DNA of 64,000 bases from Rhodococcus sp. SMB37 (GCF_004345605.1 NZ_SLVY01000006.1:248001-312000), one strand, 5' to 3'. Counted from the stretch's first letter, positions 44,271-53,094 are shown. Notes: a model not told the origin generated them from the letters alone. Numbers and translations are program-made.

Positions 44271-44837
44271 GTGGAACTGAAAGAGAAATACGCAGGGCTG
44301 GCAGACCAGCTGGCTCCGTACATCGGTGAGTACGCCCCCCGCGTGTGGTCGGCGTATCCGCTCGAGACAACCGCGATCCAGCAGTTCTGCGGGATGGTGG
44401 AGGATGCCAATCCCGTCTACTGGCAGCCCGAGGTGGCGAAGACGTCCCGCTTCGGTCGCGTCATTGCGCCGCCGCAGGGTCTGATGGCGTTCAATATCGA
44501 TGCGTGGTGGCTGCCGGAGTATCTTCGCGGCCAAGTGGAGCAAGCTAGAAGGTCGACGCCCGAAGGAAAGATCCGCGAGATCCTTGCGAGTTACGGGTTC
44601 ACCACGGTGACAGTGGTGGAACGTGAGGAGGAGTACCTCGAGCCGTTCGGACCAGAGGACGGACACATTGGCAGGGATCGCCGTGTGACGGCGGTCAGCC
44701 CAGTCAAGCAGACGAAGGTCGGACCCGGTGTGTTCATGACCTACGAAATCGAATACCACACGCAGCACAACGAGCGTCTTGTCGCGATCGCGCGGAACGT
44801 CACGCTGCTGTACGACGGAACGGGAGCGAAGCCATGA
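44271..44837 (+). CDS. ChsH2 N-terminal-like MaoC hydratase subunit
   Basis: A 188-residue hotdog protein (FAS1-like dehydratase): AIQQFCGMVEDANPVYWQPE, FGRVIAPPQGLMAFNIDAWW, then strands ending LVAIARNVTLLY. It resembles the MaoC half of ChsH2, whose other half is a DUF35 domain. Here the DUF35 part is a separate gene (45259). GTG start at 44271, five bases after AAGGAGG. Its stop overlaps the ChsH1-like start. With that partner it should hydrate an enoyl-CoA in the steroid-side-chain manner. Confidence 0.8.
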   Translation: MELKEKYAGLADQLAPYIGEYAPRVWSAYPLETTAIQQFCGMVEDANPVYWQPEVAKTSRFGRVIAPPQGLMAFNIDAWWLPEYLRGQVEQARRSTPEGKIREILASYGFTTVTVVEREEEYLEPFGPEDGHIGRDRRVTAVSPVKQTKVGPGVFMTYEIEYHTQHNERLVAIARNVTLLYDGTGAKP

Positions 44838-45262
44838 CAGCCCGACCGCGCATTCCCTGGGACGAGGTCGTCGTGGGGAACAAGCTCGAGCCCTTCACCT
44901 TTGATGTCACCTACTCGACACTTGCGAAGGACGTCGTCGGGACACGGGATCTGTATCGGATCCACCATGATCCGCCGTTCGCACAGGAGAACGGCGCACC
45001 GAACATCTTCCTGAACACCATGTGGTACCAGGGGTTGATCGGCAGGATCGTCACCGAATGGGGTGGGTACGAGTCGTTCCTGCAAAAGATGAGCATCAAG
45101 ATCAACTCGCATGGCTGTCCCGGCGACACCCTCACGGTGGGTGCCACGGTCGTCGGTCGCGAACAAGTCGAGGACCGACTGCTCGTCGCCCTCGATCTGA
45201 CCATCGACAACGGTCGTCGCGCCGACGCCGTCGTCAGTTCCGTGAAGGTGGAGCTGGTATGA
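44834..45262 (+). CDS. ChsH1-like MaoC hydratase subunit
   Basis: A 142-residue hotdog protein. VVGTRDLYRIHHDPPFAQ and NIFLNTMWYQGLIGRIVTEWGG match the pattern of ChsH1 (Rv3541c type), the small subunit of the cholesterol-side-chain enoyl-CoA hydratase. It overlaps both neighbours by four bases, so three genes are translated as a block. A hetero-oligomer with the 44271 product is strongly suggested. Its acyl chain may be short, as in the three-carbon steroid side chain, but this is inferred. Confidence 0.8.
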   Translation: MTARPRIPWDEVVVGNKLEPFTFDVTYSTLAKDVVGTRDLYRIHHDPPFAQENGAPNIFLNTMWYQGLIGRIVTEWGGYESFLQKMSIKINSHGCPGDTLTVGATVVGREQVEDRLLVALDLTIDNGRRADAVVSSVKVELV

Positions 45263-45729
45263 GTACGCAAGCGGAAAAGCAGGACGCGACACCGGTATCG
45301 CAGCGGAAGCGCTCGTGGCCGGCGATCAGCGAAGACACCGAATACTTCTGGAACGGTGTACGCGACGGCGAACTACGTGTCCAGCAATGTTCGGATTGCT
45401 CCGCGCTGAGTCATCCTCCCAAGCCGATCTGCTCGGTGTGCGGGTCGTTCGAACTCGGACACCTCGTCGCCTCGGGAGCGGGCACGGTCTATTCACATGT
45501 CACGTTCCACAAGCCACTGTCACCGGGATTCGACGAGCCCTACAACGTGTCGGTGATCGAACTGGTCGAAGGGGTGCGCCTCGTGTCGCAGGTCGTCGGA
45601 GTGCAACCGAGCGACGTCTCGATCGGAATGCCGGTCGAAGTCGAGTTCACCGAGGTCGAACCCGGCCTCGTACTGCCCCTGTTCCACCCGGTTGCCGAGA
45701 CCGGCGGAAAGGACGTTTCCCATGGATAG
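45259..45729 (+). CDS. DUF35 Zn-ribbon/OB-fold protein, ChsH2 C-terminal-like
   Basis: A 156-residue DUF35 protein: zinc ribbon CSDCSALSHPPKPICSVC, OB-fold GAGTVYSHVTFHKPLSPGF and YNVSVIELVEGV. It corresponds to the DUF35 domain of ChsH2, which docks the aldolase Ltp2. It overlaps the hydratase gene upstream and the Ltp2-like gene downstream (8 bases). In mycobacteria hydratase and DUF35 are one polypeptide, while here they are separate, so complex formation must rely on subunit contacts. Confidence 0.85.
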   Translation: MSTQAEKQDATPVSQRKRSWPAISEDTEYFWNGVRDGELRVQQCSDCSALSHPPKPICSVCGSFELGHLVASGAGTVYSHVTFHKPLSPGFDEPYNVSVIELVEGVRLVSQVVGVQPSDVSIGMPVEVEFTEVEPGLVLPLFHPVAETGGKDVSHG

Positions 45730-46903
45730 CCAGTGGAGCAACAAGACCGCGATCGTCGGCATCGGGCAGACCGAATTCTCCAAGAAATCCGGTCGCAGCG
45801 AGCTGAAACTGGCTGTGGAAGCGGTCAAATCCGCGATCGACGATGCCGGACTCCGCCCTGAAGACATCGACGGCCTGGCGACCATCTCGATGGACACCAG
45901 CGCAGAAACCGATATCGCCCGGGCCCTCGGCATGGGTGACGTGACGTACTTCTCCCGCGTGCACTTCGGTGGCGGCGCCGCCTGCGGTGTCGTACTGCAG
46001 GCCGTGCTGGCGGTTGCGACCGGCGCCGCCCGCAACGTCGTCGTCTACCGGGCGTTCAACGAGCGGTCGGGCAAGCGATTCGGCACGGCCAATCGGGGCC
46101 AGCCTGTAGGCGCCGGCTCCGAGCAGGTCTCTGCAGGCTGGACGAATCCCTTCGGCTTGTTGACACCTGCGAGCAAGGTCGCGATGTTCGCCCAGCGCTA
46201 CATGCACACCTTCGGTGCGACCAGTGAGGATTTCGGCCGCATCAGTGTGGTGGACCGCAAACATGCTGCCACGAATCCCAATGCGTGGTTCTACGAGCAG
46301 CCGATCACCCTCGAACAACATCAGCAGTCGCCGTGGATCGTCGAACCGCTGCACCTGCTCGACTGCTGCCAGGAAAGTGACGGCGGTGTCGCGCTGGTCG
46401 TGACGAGCAGTGAGCGCGCTGCGGATCTTGCTCAGCGCCCGGTGTCGATTGCCTCCGCCGCACAGGGCATCGCCGACGACCAGCATTCGATGACGAGTTA
46501 CTACCGACCCGACAGCGACTTCGTGGGTCTTCCCGAGATGTCTCTCGTCGCTCGGCAACTGTACAAAACCAGTGGATTGACACCGGACGACATCGGTGGT
46601 GCGATCATCTACGACCACTTCACACCCCTGGTGTTGCCACAGCTCGAGGCTTTCGGATTCTGCCCGGTGGGCGAAGCCAAGGATTTTATCCGGGACGGAA
46701 ATCTGGAGCTCGATGGCAGGCTGCCGCTCAATACACACGGTGGCCAGCTGGGTGAGGCGTATATCCATGGCATGAACGGAATTCTCGAAGGGGTACGACA
46801 GTTACGGGATCAATCCTGCAACCCCATCGACGGTGTTGATCACATGCTCGTCACCGCCGGGACGAGTGTCCCGACGAGTGGGTTACTGCTGTCGCGTAGC
46901 TGA
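45722..46903 (+). CDS. Ltp2-like thiolase-fold retro-aldolase
   Basis: A 393-residue thiolase-fold protein. The nucleophile region VHFGGGAACG lacks the canonical Cys arrangement, IYDHFTPLVLPQLEAFGF has Tyr in place of the thiolase His, and NTHGGQLGEAYIHGMNGI has the second conserved Tyr. This combination matches Ltp2, which cleaves a 17-hydroxy-steroid propionyl-CoA thioester by retro-aldol reaction. The preceding DUF35 gene supports it. It probably removes the last side-chain carbons of the substrate. Genuine thiolase activity is unlikely. Confidence 0.85.
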   Translation: MDSQWSNKTAIVGIGQTEFSKKSGRSELKLAVEAVKSAIDDAGLRPEDIDGLATISMDTSAETDIARALGMGDVTYFSRVHFGGGAACGVVLQAVLAVATGAARNVVVYRAFNERSGKRFGTANRGQPVGAGSEQVSAGWTNPFGLLTPASKVAMFAQRYMHTFGATSEDFGRISVVDRKHAATNPNAWFYEQPITLEQHQQSPWIVEPLHLLDCCQESDGGVALVVTSSERAADLAQRPVSIASAAQGIADDQHSMTSYYRPDSDFVGLPEMSLVARQLYKTSGLTPDDIGGAIIYDHFTPLVLPQLEAFGFCPVGEAKDFIRDGNLELDGRLPLNTHGGQLGEAYIHGMNGILEGVRQLRDQSCNPIDGVDHMLVTAGTSVPTSGLLLSRS

Positions 46904-46937
46904 CGGCCCGGAGTTTCACACTAACCAGGAGGCGAAA

Positions 46938-48605
46938 TTGGAATCCCTCGACCGGGACGTAGCGATCATCGGTGCCGGGCCGGCAGGCGTGACACTGGCA
47001 AATCTGCTGGCGCAGCATGGAGTATCGACGACACTGATAGATCGCGAAGCGGAGATTCTCGAAGAGCCCCGCGCGGTCGGGATCGACGACGAGGCCTTGC
47101 GCACACTGCAGGGTTTCGGTATGGCGGAGGAGGTGCTGGCGAACGCGGTGCGTAATGCGCCGATCCGCTACTACGATTCGCGCAAGCGAATTCTCGCTCA
47201 CGTGGCGCCGAGTGGTCGACCCTACGGGTGGCCGCGCCGTAATCTGTTCTTCCAGCCGAATCTCGAAGCGGTGCTGAGGAAGAGCTTGGGGCGTTTCGGC
47301 ACTGTGGAGCTGCGCACTGCGTGTGAGGCCGTCGGACTGACGCAGGACGCGGAAAGAGTGACCGTCACGACCCGCCAGGATGGTGAAACGATCACCATCC
47401 GGGCCCGCTACGTGATCGGTGCGGACGGTGGACGCAGCTTCGTTCGAGATGCCGTGAATATCGAACTCGAGGGCGATACGGCGCCGATGAAGTGGCTCGT
47501 CGTCGATGTGAAGGACGACACGTGGGATGCGCCGTACTCGGCGGTGTACACGTCACCTCAACGGCCATCGATGACCATTCCTCTCCCATTCGGATACCGT
47601 CGCTTCGAGTTCAAGGTGCTCGACGGTGAGGATCCGGATCGGATGGCCGAACCCGAGATGGTCGCCACCCTCATGAAGCAGTTCTATCCTAATGGGGATG
47701 TGCCGCAGGCAGTTCGCCGACGGATCTACTGGCACCATTCGCGCACCGCTGCCAGGTTCCAGGAAGGCCGTGTGTTCCTGGTCGGCGACGCGGCACACCT
47801 GCAGCCGCCGTTCTTCGGACAAGGCATGAACTCGGGAATGCGGGATGTCACGAATCTCGCGTGGAAGCTCGGAATGGTTCTGTCCGGATCCGCGTCGCCG
47901 AAGCTGCTCGAAACATACGACGCGGAACGGCGGGAGACTGCACGCGAGATGGTGAAGTTCGCGACCGGCGTGGGACGTCTCTACCACCCCGCGAACCGGG
48001 CCACGGAGTGGTTCCGCAATCTGTTCTTCCGCGGAGTTCAGCGGGTACCCGGTGGACGTGACTACATCCTCCAGATGAAGTACAAGCCGGTCCCGCGTTA
48101 CGAGGACGGCTTCGTTCTCCGCGACGGGGCCGGCCGGTCCTCCTTGGTCGGCCGGGCGTTTCCCCAGCCGATGGTGGAGCAGCTGGACGGCACCCGGCTG
48201 CGCTTGGACGATGTGCTCGGTGCCCGGATCGCTCTCGTGGGAGTGGTCGACGGTGTAGTCGAGGGCTTGTCGCCGCAGGTCGCTGCTCGTCTTACTGCGC
48301 ACAACGGTATCGTCGTGCAGTCGCACGTGCCTTCGGCGTATCGCAGGAAGGGTCAGTTCGACCCTTCGTCACGGGTCGCGTCTTCCGAGGTGCCGGTAGT
48401 GGACGTCTACGACCTCGAAGGTGGCCTGCGGGATCTTTACCTCGAACATCCTGGCGCGGAGGTTTACATCGTCCGACCGGATCGGTACGTCGCCGCAGTC
48501 AGCTCGATTGCGGACTTGGATTCGACGGTCGAGTCCTTGCTGGGGTTGCTCGATGGTTCCGGCAATGCAGCGGACGAGCGGGCGCGCGATGTCCGGTCGC
48601 GTTGA
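46938..48605 (+). CDS. FAD-dependent aromatic hydroxylase (MhpA/PHBH-type)
   Basis: A 555-residue class A flavin monooxygenase. GxGxxG motif IIGAGPAGVTLANLLAQHG, the DG motif GADGGRSFVRDA and the GD motif FLVGDAAHLQPPFFGQGMNS are all present. The C-terminal third is thioredoxin-like, as in MhpA and phenol hydroxylases. It hydroxylates a phenolic or enolic ring before cleavage. I chose the TTG at 46938 because CCAGGAGG lies five bases upstream and homology starts there. It is the last gene of the array, 34 bases after the Ltp2-like gene. Confidence 0.85.
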   Translation: MESLDRDVAIIGAGPAGVTLANLLAQHGVSTTLIDREAEILEEPRAVGIDDEALRTLQGFGMAEEVLANAVRNAPIRYYDSRKRILAHVAPSGRPYGWPRRNLFFQPNLEAVLRKSLGRFGTVELRTACEAVGLTQDAERVTVTTRQDGETITIRARYVIGADGGRSFVRDAVNIELEGDTAPMKWLVVDVKDDTWDAPYSAVYTSPQRPSMTIPLPFGYRRFEFKVLDGEDPDRMAEPEMVATLMKQFYPNGDVPQAVRRRIYWHHSRTAARFQEGRVFLVGDAAHLQPPFFGQGMNSGMRDVTNLAWKLGMVLSGSASPKLLETYDAERRETAREMVKFATGVGRLYHPANRATEWFRNLFFRGVQRVPGGRDYILQMKYKPVPRYEDGFVLRDGAGRSSLVGRAFPQPMVEQLDGTRLRLDDVLGARIALVGVVDGVVEGLSPQVAARLTAHNGIVVQSHVPSAYRRKGQFDPSSRVASSEVPVVDVYDLEGGLRDLYLEHPGAEVYIVRPDRYVAAVSSIADLDSTVESLLGLLDGSGNAADERARDVRSR

Positions 48606-48721
48606 GTGTAGTGGGTGAGACGGGGAAGCGGGCGCGGACGGATCAGGGATGTCCGCCCCGGCGCCGTCGATTGATCCGGGCGCACTCGAAACCTGATGGG
48701 GCCGAGTGTCGGCAGCTCACC

Positions 48722-48750
48722 TTGTATGCACTGATACTGCTGCTTACAGC
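48722..48750 (+). promoter_or_regulatory. Candidate promoter of the GntR gene
   Basis: TTGTAT (48722-48727), 17 bases, TACAGC (48745-48750), in a 258-base gap after the flavin hydroxylase. I see nothing else in that gap. Confidence 0.35.
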
Positions 48751-48863
48751 GTGAAGGTCTCGGACCGCGGTATTCGACCTTCAGACCAATCGGGGTCGCT
48801 CGAGTGTACTTCCGTGCCCGGCTCGAGCGGCCGTGGACAGGGACGACGAGGAGTGCGTACGAC

Positions 48864-49565
48864 ATGACTATCGGCACCCCCCGTGTCCGCCAGCAGCTCG
48901 GCGAGGAAGCCGCTGTGTATGTGCGGGAACAGATAATCTCAGGTGCCTTCGCGCCCGGCACACGGGTGCGTCCCGAAGCGATCGCCGGTGAACTCGGGAT
49001 CTCGCCTACCCCGGCGCGTGAGGCGCTCAAGGCGTTGGAGGTCGAAGGTTTTCTCGATCTCGAACCTCGCCGAGGATTTACGGTGTCCAAGGTGACCGGA
49101 GACGATATCCGGGACATCTTCCTGGTTCAGTCCACTGTGGCCGGAGAACTGGCGTCGAGGGCGACTGAACGAGTGACCGCGGCGCAATGCGCACGTCTCG
49201 ACGAAATCCACGCTTCGCTCGTGTCCGCCGCCGAACGGCACGACCTCACCTCCTTGGAGGAGCTGAATCATCGGTTCCATCGTGAGATCAACCTCGCTGC
49301 AGGAGCGCCGAAACTGGGCTGGGTGATTCAGATCCTGTCCCGTTACACGCCGCAGCGCTTCTATACGACCAAAGGCTGCACATGTTCGGAAGACTGGCCT
49401 GCAACTACGGTAAACGACCACACGGAGATTCTTGCGGCTATACGGTCACGCGATTCCGAGCGCGCCAGGACCACGACGCTCGAGCATGTCCAAGGCGCAG
49501 GTGAACAGCTTGCACGACATATCGATGCGAGGCTGAAAGGAGTGGACTGCAGTGTGGCGAGGTAA
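48864..49565 (+). CDS. GntR-family regulator, FadR/FCD subfamily
   Basis: A 233-residue regulator. The N-terminal winged helix (YVREQIISGAFAPGTRVRPE, IAGELGISPTPAREALKALEVEG) is followed by an all-helical FCD ligand domain with HRFHREINLAAG and a late His in NDHTEIL that usually bind metal and a carboxylate. The ATG at 48864 follows GAGGAG. It precedes the Baeyer-Villiger operon, which has an operator-bearing promoter at 49591, so it may sense a carboxylic acid intermediate and control that operon. Confidence 0.85.
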   Translation: MTIGTPRVRQQLGEEAAVYVREQIISGAFAPGTRVRPEAIAGELGISPTPAREALKALEVEGFLDLEPRRGFTVSKVTGDDIRDIFLVQSTVAGELASRATERVTAAQCARLDEIHASLVSAAERHDLTSLEELNHRFHREINLAAGAPKLGWVIQILSRYTPQRFYTTKGCTCSEDWPATTVNDHTEILAAIRSRDSERARTTTLEHVQGAGEQLARHIDARLKGVDCSVAR

Positions 49566-49590
49566 CGGAGACGCATGTTGTTCACAGCGG

Positions 49591-49619
49591 TTGAACTAAA
49601 GTGACATTATTGCCAGAAT
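49591..49619 (+). promoter_or_regulatory. Promoter with internal operator for peptide-BVMO-esterase operon
   Basis: TTGAAC (49591-49596), 17 bases, CAGAAT (49614-49619), with TGACATTATTGCCA at 49602-49615. The operator matches the P450 promoter site at 34609-34622 in 13 of 14 positions, suggesting the same regulator. The mRNA leader is about 115 bases. Confidence 0.6.
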
Positions 49620-49739
49620 TGAACGACAATGCTGTACTGCGCTTTGCGCAAGAGCGATCCGCTTCCCTCGCGTTCGCGGTTGCCTCAGGTGGCGTGTCAC
49701 GAGCTACGTATTCGAATCACAGGCATGGAGGAGAGCTTG

Positions 49740-49847
49740 ATGGGCGAGTTGTTCGAGGAGAATACAGAGAAGCCTGATTCGGTGTTCGGCACCGATCTGT
49801 TCGGTATGCGGGCTGCCGGTTCGAGTTCGGGTGGCGGATCGGCATGA
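49740..49847 (+). CDS. 35-residue peptide related to the SDR C-terminal tail
   Basis: A short frame beginning at ATG 49740, with GGAGGAG seven bases upstream, the best ribosome site around. The product contains KPDSVFGTDLFGMRAAG and a Gly/Ser-rich end. Residues 10-32 match the tail of the MFE-2-like SDR (AVFATDVFGTRAAG) at about 14 of 23 positions. Its stop overlaps the monooxygenase start by four bases, so it may couple translation. It could be a detached peptide tag, a small subunit or an SDR remnant. No such protein family is known to me. Confidence 0.6.
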   Translation: MGELFEENTEKPDSVFGTDLFGMRAAGSSSGGGSA

Positions 49848-51781
49848 CCGGCGGCGAATCCACAACCGATGATTACCCGGATTTCGAAGAGCAGCTTCGC
49901 AGCGCTGTGCAGGTTGCGGAGTTGCCGTCCCTGTTGCCCGCTGTGGCGCACCTGACCGGAGACCACACGATCCTTCGAGACGAGCTGCGGCCGGGAGTGC
50001 ACCCGACGCCGCTCGGACTCGAACCTCAGGGTGGCTTGTCGAACGAAAACCAGGAATTGGGGCGTACTCTCGCGTTCCGAGCGTTGCGTGACTGGCACCG
50101 AGCCGGTCGCCCTGCTGCGCCCGACTACCGGCCGGAGGACATGCAGGCTCTGATGGAGTTCGTCACCGGTCCCGTCGACGCCGACTACCTGTCGTTGTTC
50201 TTGGGCCAGCTCGGTGTCGACGCGAAGGGTCCGGGCTGGACGCTCGAGGATGTGCGTCCCGATCGTGAGTTCCGTGTAGTCGTGATAGGCGCCGGCATGT
50301 CGGGTTTGGTCGCGGCTCACCGATTGGACGAAGCAGGGGTGCCGTTCACGGTGCTCGAACGAAACGCTGACGTTGGCGGTGTCTGGCTCGAAAACGACTA
50401 CCCTGGTTGTCAACTCGACACCAGCAACTTCTGCTACAGCTACTCGTTCGCGCAGCATGCAGGATGGCGATACCAGTACTCGCGACGTGATTCCATCCTC
50501 GAGTACTTCCGAGATTTCGCCGACACACAATCACTTAGGCGACACATTCGATTCCGATCCGAAGTCTCAGCGGCGACGTTCGACGAAGAAGAAGGAATCT
50601 GGCGGCTCACCGTTCGTGACACCGCTGACGGAAGCGTGAACACGATTGAAGCGCACGCCGTGATCAGTGCGGTCGGCCAGTTGAACCGTCCCGCCTTCCC
50701 GACCACACCGGGACGCGAATCGTTCGCAGGTGACTCGTGGCATACCGCTCGGTGGAACCACGATGTCGATCTGAGTGGAAAGCGGGTCGCCGTCGTCGGT
50801 ACCGGCGCAAGTGCTTTTCAGGTAGTGCCCGAAATCGCGGAAAAGGCAGAGAAGGTCGTGCTTTTTCAGCGTACTCCGCCTTGGATCATGCCGACTCCGA
50901 GCTATCACGCCGAACTTGCGCCGGGACTGCGGTGGCTGCTCCGGGAAGTCCCCGGATACCACCGTTGGTTCAGATTCCTGCAGTTCTGGGTGGGTGTCGA
51001 AGGACGCCGCAGGTATGCCCTCGTCCACCCGGCGTGGGACAAGCCGGGATCGGTGTCCGAGGACAACTATTCACTGCGATGCGCGCTGGAGGCATATCTG
51101 GAGCGTGAATTCGACGACCGCCCGGACCTTCTCGCACACGTCGTCCCCGACTACCCGCCGTACGCGAAGCGGATGTTGCGCGACGACGGCAGGTGGGCAT
51201 CCACACTCAAACGCGACGACGTCGAGCTGGTGACGGAGCCGATCACGGAGATCACGCCGCAGGGTCTCGTGACCGCGGACGGAAGTAGCCACGAGGTTGA
51301 TGTGATCATCTACGGAACCGGGTTCCGCGCATCCGAGTTCCTCGTGCCGATGGAAGTGGCCGGTCACGGCGGGGCGAGGTTGCACGACGTCTGGGGTGGC
51401 GAGCCGCGCGCGAACATGGGTATCACCGTCCCCGGATTCCCGAATTTCTTCCTGCTCTACGGTCCCAACACGAATCTGGTGGTCAACGGCAGCATCGTGT
51501 TGTTCTCCGAGGCCGAGGTCGATTATGTGATGGCCTGCCTGCGAAGGCTGTTCGAAGCCGATGCACGTACGATCGAATGCCGTCCTGAAGCGCTCGAGAG
51601 CTTCTACGAACGAGTCGATGCAGCGAGTGCGGCAATGGCATTCGGTGTGGAGGGTGTGCACAGCTGGTACAAGAGCTCGTCCGGCCGGGTATCGCAGAAC
51701 TGGCCGTTGAGCACCCTCGAGTTCTGGCAGCGCACCCGTGGGCCGGACCCGTCCGAATACGTCCTCGACCGAGCCGAATGA
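49844..51781 (+). CDS. Type I Baeyer-Villiger monooxygenase
   Basis: A 645-residue flavoprotein. An N-terminal extension of about 140 residues precedes the FAD motif VIGAGMSGLVAAHRL. The fingerprint FAGDSWHTARWN (FxGxxxHxxxW) and the NADPH motif VVGTGASAFQVV follow. The length and extension resemble the cyclopentadecanone/large-ring and phenylacetone-related groups more than cyclohexanone monooxygenase. It inserts oxygen next to a ketone, giving an ester or lactone. The esterase gene that follows overlaps it by four bases, an obvious next step. Confidence 0.9.
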   Translation: MTGGESTTDDYPDFEEQLRSAVQVAELPSLLPAVAHLTGDHTILRDELRPGVHPTPLGLEPQGGLSNENQELGRTLAFRALRDWHRAGRPAAPDYRPEDMQALMEFVTGPVDADYLSLFLGQLGVDAKGPGWTLEDVRPDREFRVVVIGAGMSGLVAAHRLDEAGVPFTVLERNADVGGVWLENDYPGCQLDTSNFCYSYSFAQHAGWRYQYSRRDSILEYFRDFADTQSLRRHIRFRSEVSAATFDEEEGIWRLTVRDTADGSVNTIEAHAVISAVGQLNRPAFPTTPGRESFAGDSWHTARWNHDVDLSGKRVAVVGTGASAFQVVPEIAEKAEKVVLFQRTPPWIMPTPSYHAELAPGLRWLLREVPGYHRWFRFLQFWVGVEGRRRYALVHPAWDKPGSVSEDNYSLRCALEAYLEREFDDRPDLLAHVVPDYPPYAKRMLRDDGRWASTLKRDDVELVTEPITEITPQGLVTADGSSHEVDVIIYGTGFRASEFLVPMEVAGHGGARLHDVWGGEPRANMGITVPGFPNFFLLYGPNTNLVVNGSIVLFSEAEVDYVMACLRRLFEADARTIECRPEALESFYERVDAASAAMAFGVEGVHSWYKSSSGRVSQNWPLSTLEFWQRTRGPDPSEYVLDRAE

Positions 51782-52746
51782 CAGGCTATCGATTCGATCC
51801 CGAACTCGTCGATGCCACCGAACGGATTCCGGCCCCGGACCTGACCGACCTCGCGTCGGCAAGGTCTGTCGGTGCGCAACGCGCAGTGTCCGTTGAATCG
51901 CATCCGTCTGTGCGCGACGAGGAGTTCGGGATCGACCGCGGAGCGGGGTGCCCGGTTCTGGTCGTGCGGGTATACCGCCCGCGGGACGCCGATGGACTGT
52001 TGCCGGCGCTACTGCACCTGCATTCGGGCGGTTACGTCATGGGATCGATCGACGCCGCCCACGCGCGGAACCAGCGACTGTCGTGTGAGCTGGGCGCCGT
52101 GGTCGTTGCAGTCGATTACCGGCTCGCCCCGGAGCATCCGTACCCGGCCGCGCTCGACGACGCCGTCGCCGCGTACACATGGCTGGCGGACCAGTCGGAG
52201 TCCTTGCGGGTCGATCCGAGCCGGATTGCCCTGCACGGTCGCAGTGCAGGTGGGGGACTCGCCGCGGCGCTCGCACTGAAACTTCGCGACATGCGGCGGG
52301 GACGCAACGCACCGGGGCCGAGGCTCCCCGAACCGTGCTTCCAGTACCTCGCCGCACCTCAGCTCGACGATCGGACGTCCACGCCCAGCATGCGCCGGTT
52401 CGTCGACACTCCGATGTGGTCACGCCGTGCGGCAGAAACGAGTTGGGCGTACTACCTCGGGGCCGGCGTGCCCGGGACGGTCCATGTATCTGCCTACGCG
52501 GCTCCGGCGCGTGCAACGGACCTGTCGGGGCTCCCCCCGGCCTACATCGCGGCAATGGAGTTCGATCCGATGCGGGACGAAGCGCTGAATTACTCGCGTG
52601 CACTTGCGGAGGCCGGAATTCCGGTGGAAGCCCATCTTTTTCCCGGCACGTTCCACTGTTCCGCGGTGCTTGTGAATGCAGCCGTATCGCGCCGGGAACT
52701 CGACGAGGAATGTGCAGTGCTGCGCGCAGCACTGCACGTCGTCTGA
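51778..52746 (+). CDS. HSL-family esterase/lactonase
   Basis: A 322-residue alpha/beta-hydrolase of the hormone-sensitive-lipase family. HLHSGGYVMGS is the oxyanion HGGG-type motif, GRSAGGG the nucleophile elbow, EFDPMRDE the acid and GTFHCS the His. YRLAPEHPYPAAL is the family hallmark. Translationally coupled to the Baeyer-Villiger monooxygenase, so hydrolysis of its ester or lactone product is the natural role. The following 348 bases hold a hairpin but no convincing gene. Confidence 0.88.
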   Translation: MTGYRFDPELVDATERIPAPDLTDLASARSVGAQRAVSVESHPSVRDEEFGIDRGAGCPVLVVRVYRPRDADGLLPALLHLHSGGYVMGSIDAAHARNQRLSCELGAVVVAVDYRLAPEHPYPAALDDAVAAYTWLADQSESLRVDPSRIALHGRSAGGGLAAALALKLRDMRRGRNAPGPRLPEPCFQYLAAPQLDDRTSTPSMRRFVDTPMWSRRAAETSWAYYLGAGVPGTVHVSAYAAPARATDLSGLPPAYIAAMEFDPMRDEALNYSRALAEAGIPVEAHLFPGTFHCSAVLVNAAVSRRELDEECAVLRAALHVV

Positions 52747-53094
52747 GCAAATTGTCATACGCGGCCGTCGGTTCCCACTCCTCCCACGTCCGCAGGAACG
52801 GTCCCGCTTCGATGCCGTCCCGCAGCGAGCCGACTGTGCCTACAGCTCTCGGCGATTCCTGCTCTGAGAAGGTCGATCAACGCATAGCTCGCCAGTGAAG
52901 AGCCACGCGGTACCGAGATGTGCCGTAGCCACCAGATACGACCCACTCGCCGTCCGTGATGCTGCCACCGTCCGGATCGCTGCGGTCACATAGTGGCTCT
53001 GGCAGCCAATTCTTGAAACACGCTCTGGTAATTGCGACGTCCGTCGACGAAGCTCGAGACTTCGTCGACGGACGCGAACACTCAGCCACGCAGA
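52747..53094. other. Intergenic region without a convincing gene
   Basis: 348 bases between convergent genes. A leftward 70-codon frame at 52877-53089 (containing DGEWVVSGGYGTSRYR) has no ribosome site and runs through the hairpin at 53038-53074. It could be a decayed gene, but I recognise no family. Confidence 0.4.
53038..53074. terminator. Perfect 15-bp hairpin terminator
   Basis: CGTCCGTCGACGAAG (53038-53052) pairs exactly with CTTCGTCGACGGACG (53060-53074), loop seven bases. It lies between two convergent genes. Confidence 0.7.

Noticed and set aside
52877-53089. Leftward 70-codon frame ending YGTSRYRVALHWR
   Set aside because: It looks slightly protein-like but has no ribosome site, runs through a perfect hairpin and matches no family I know. 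Kept only as a possible relic.
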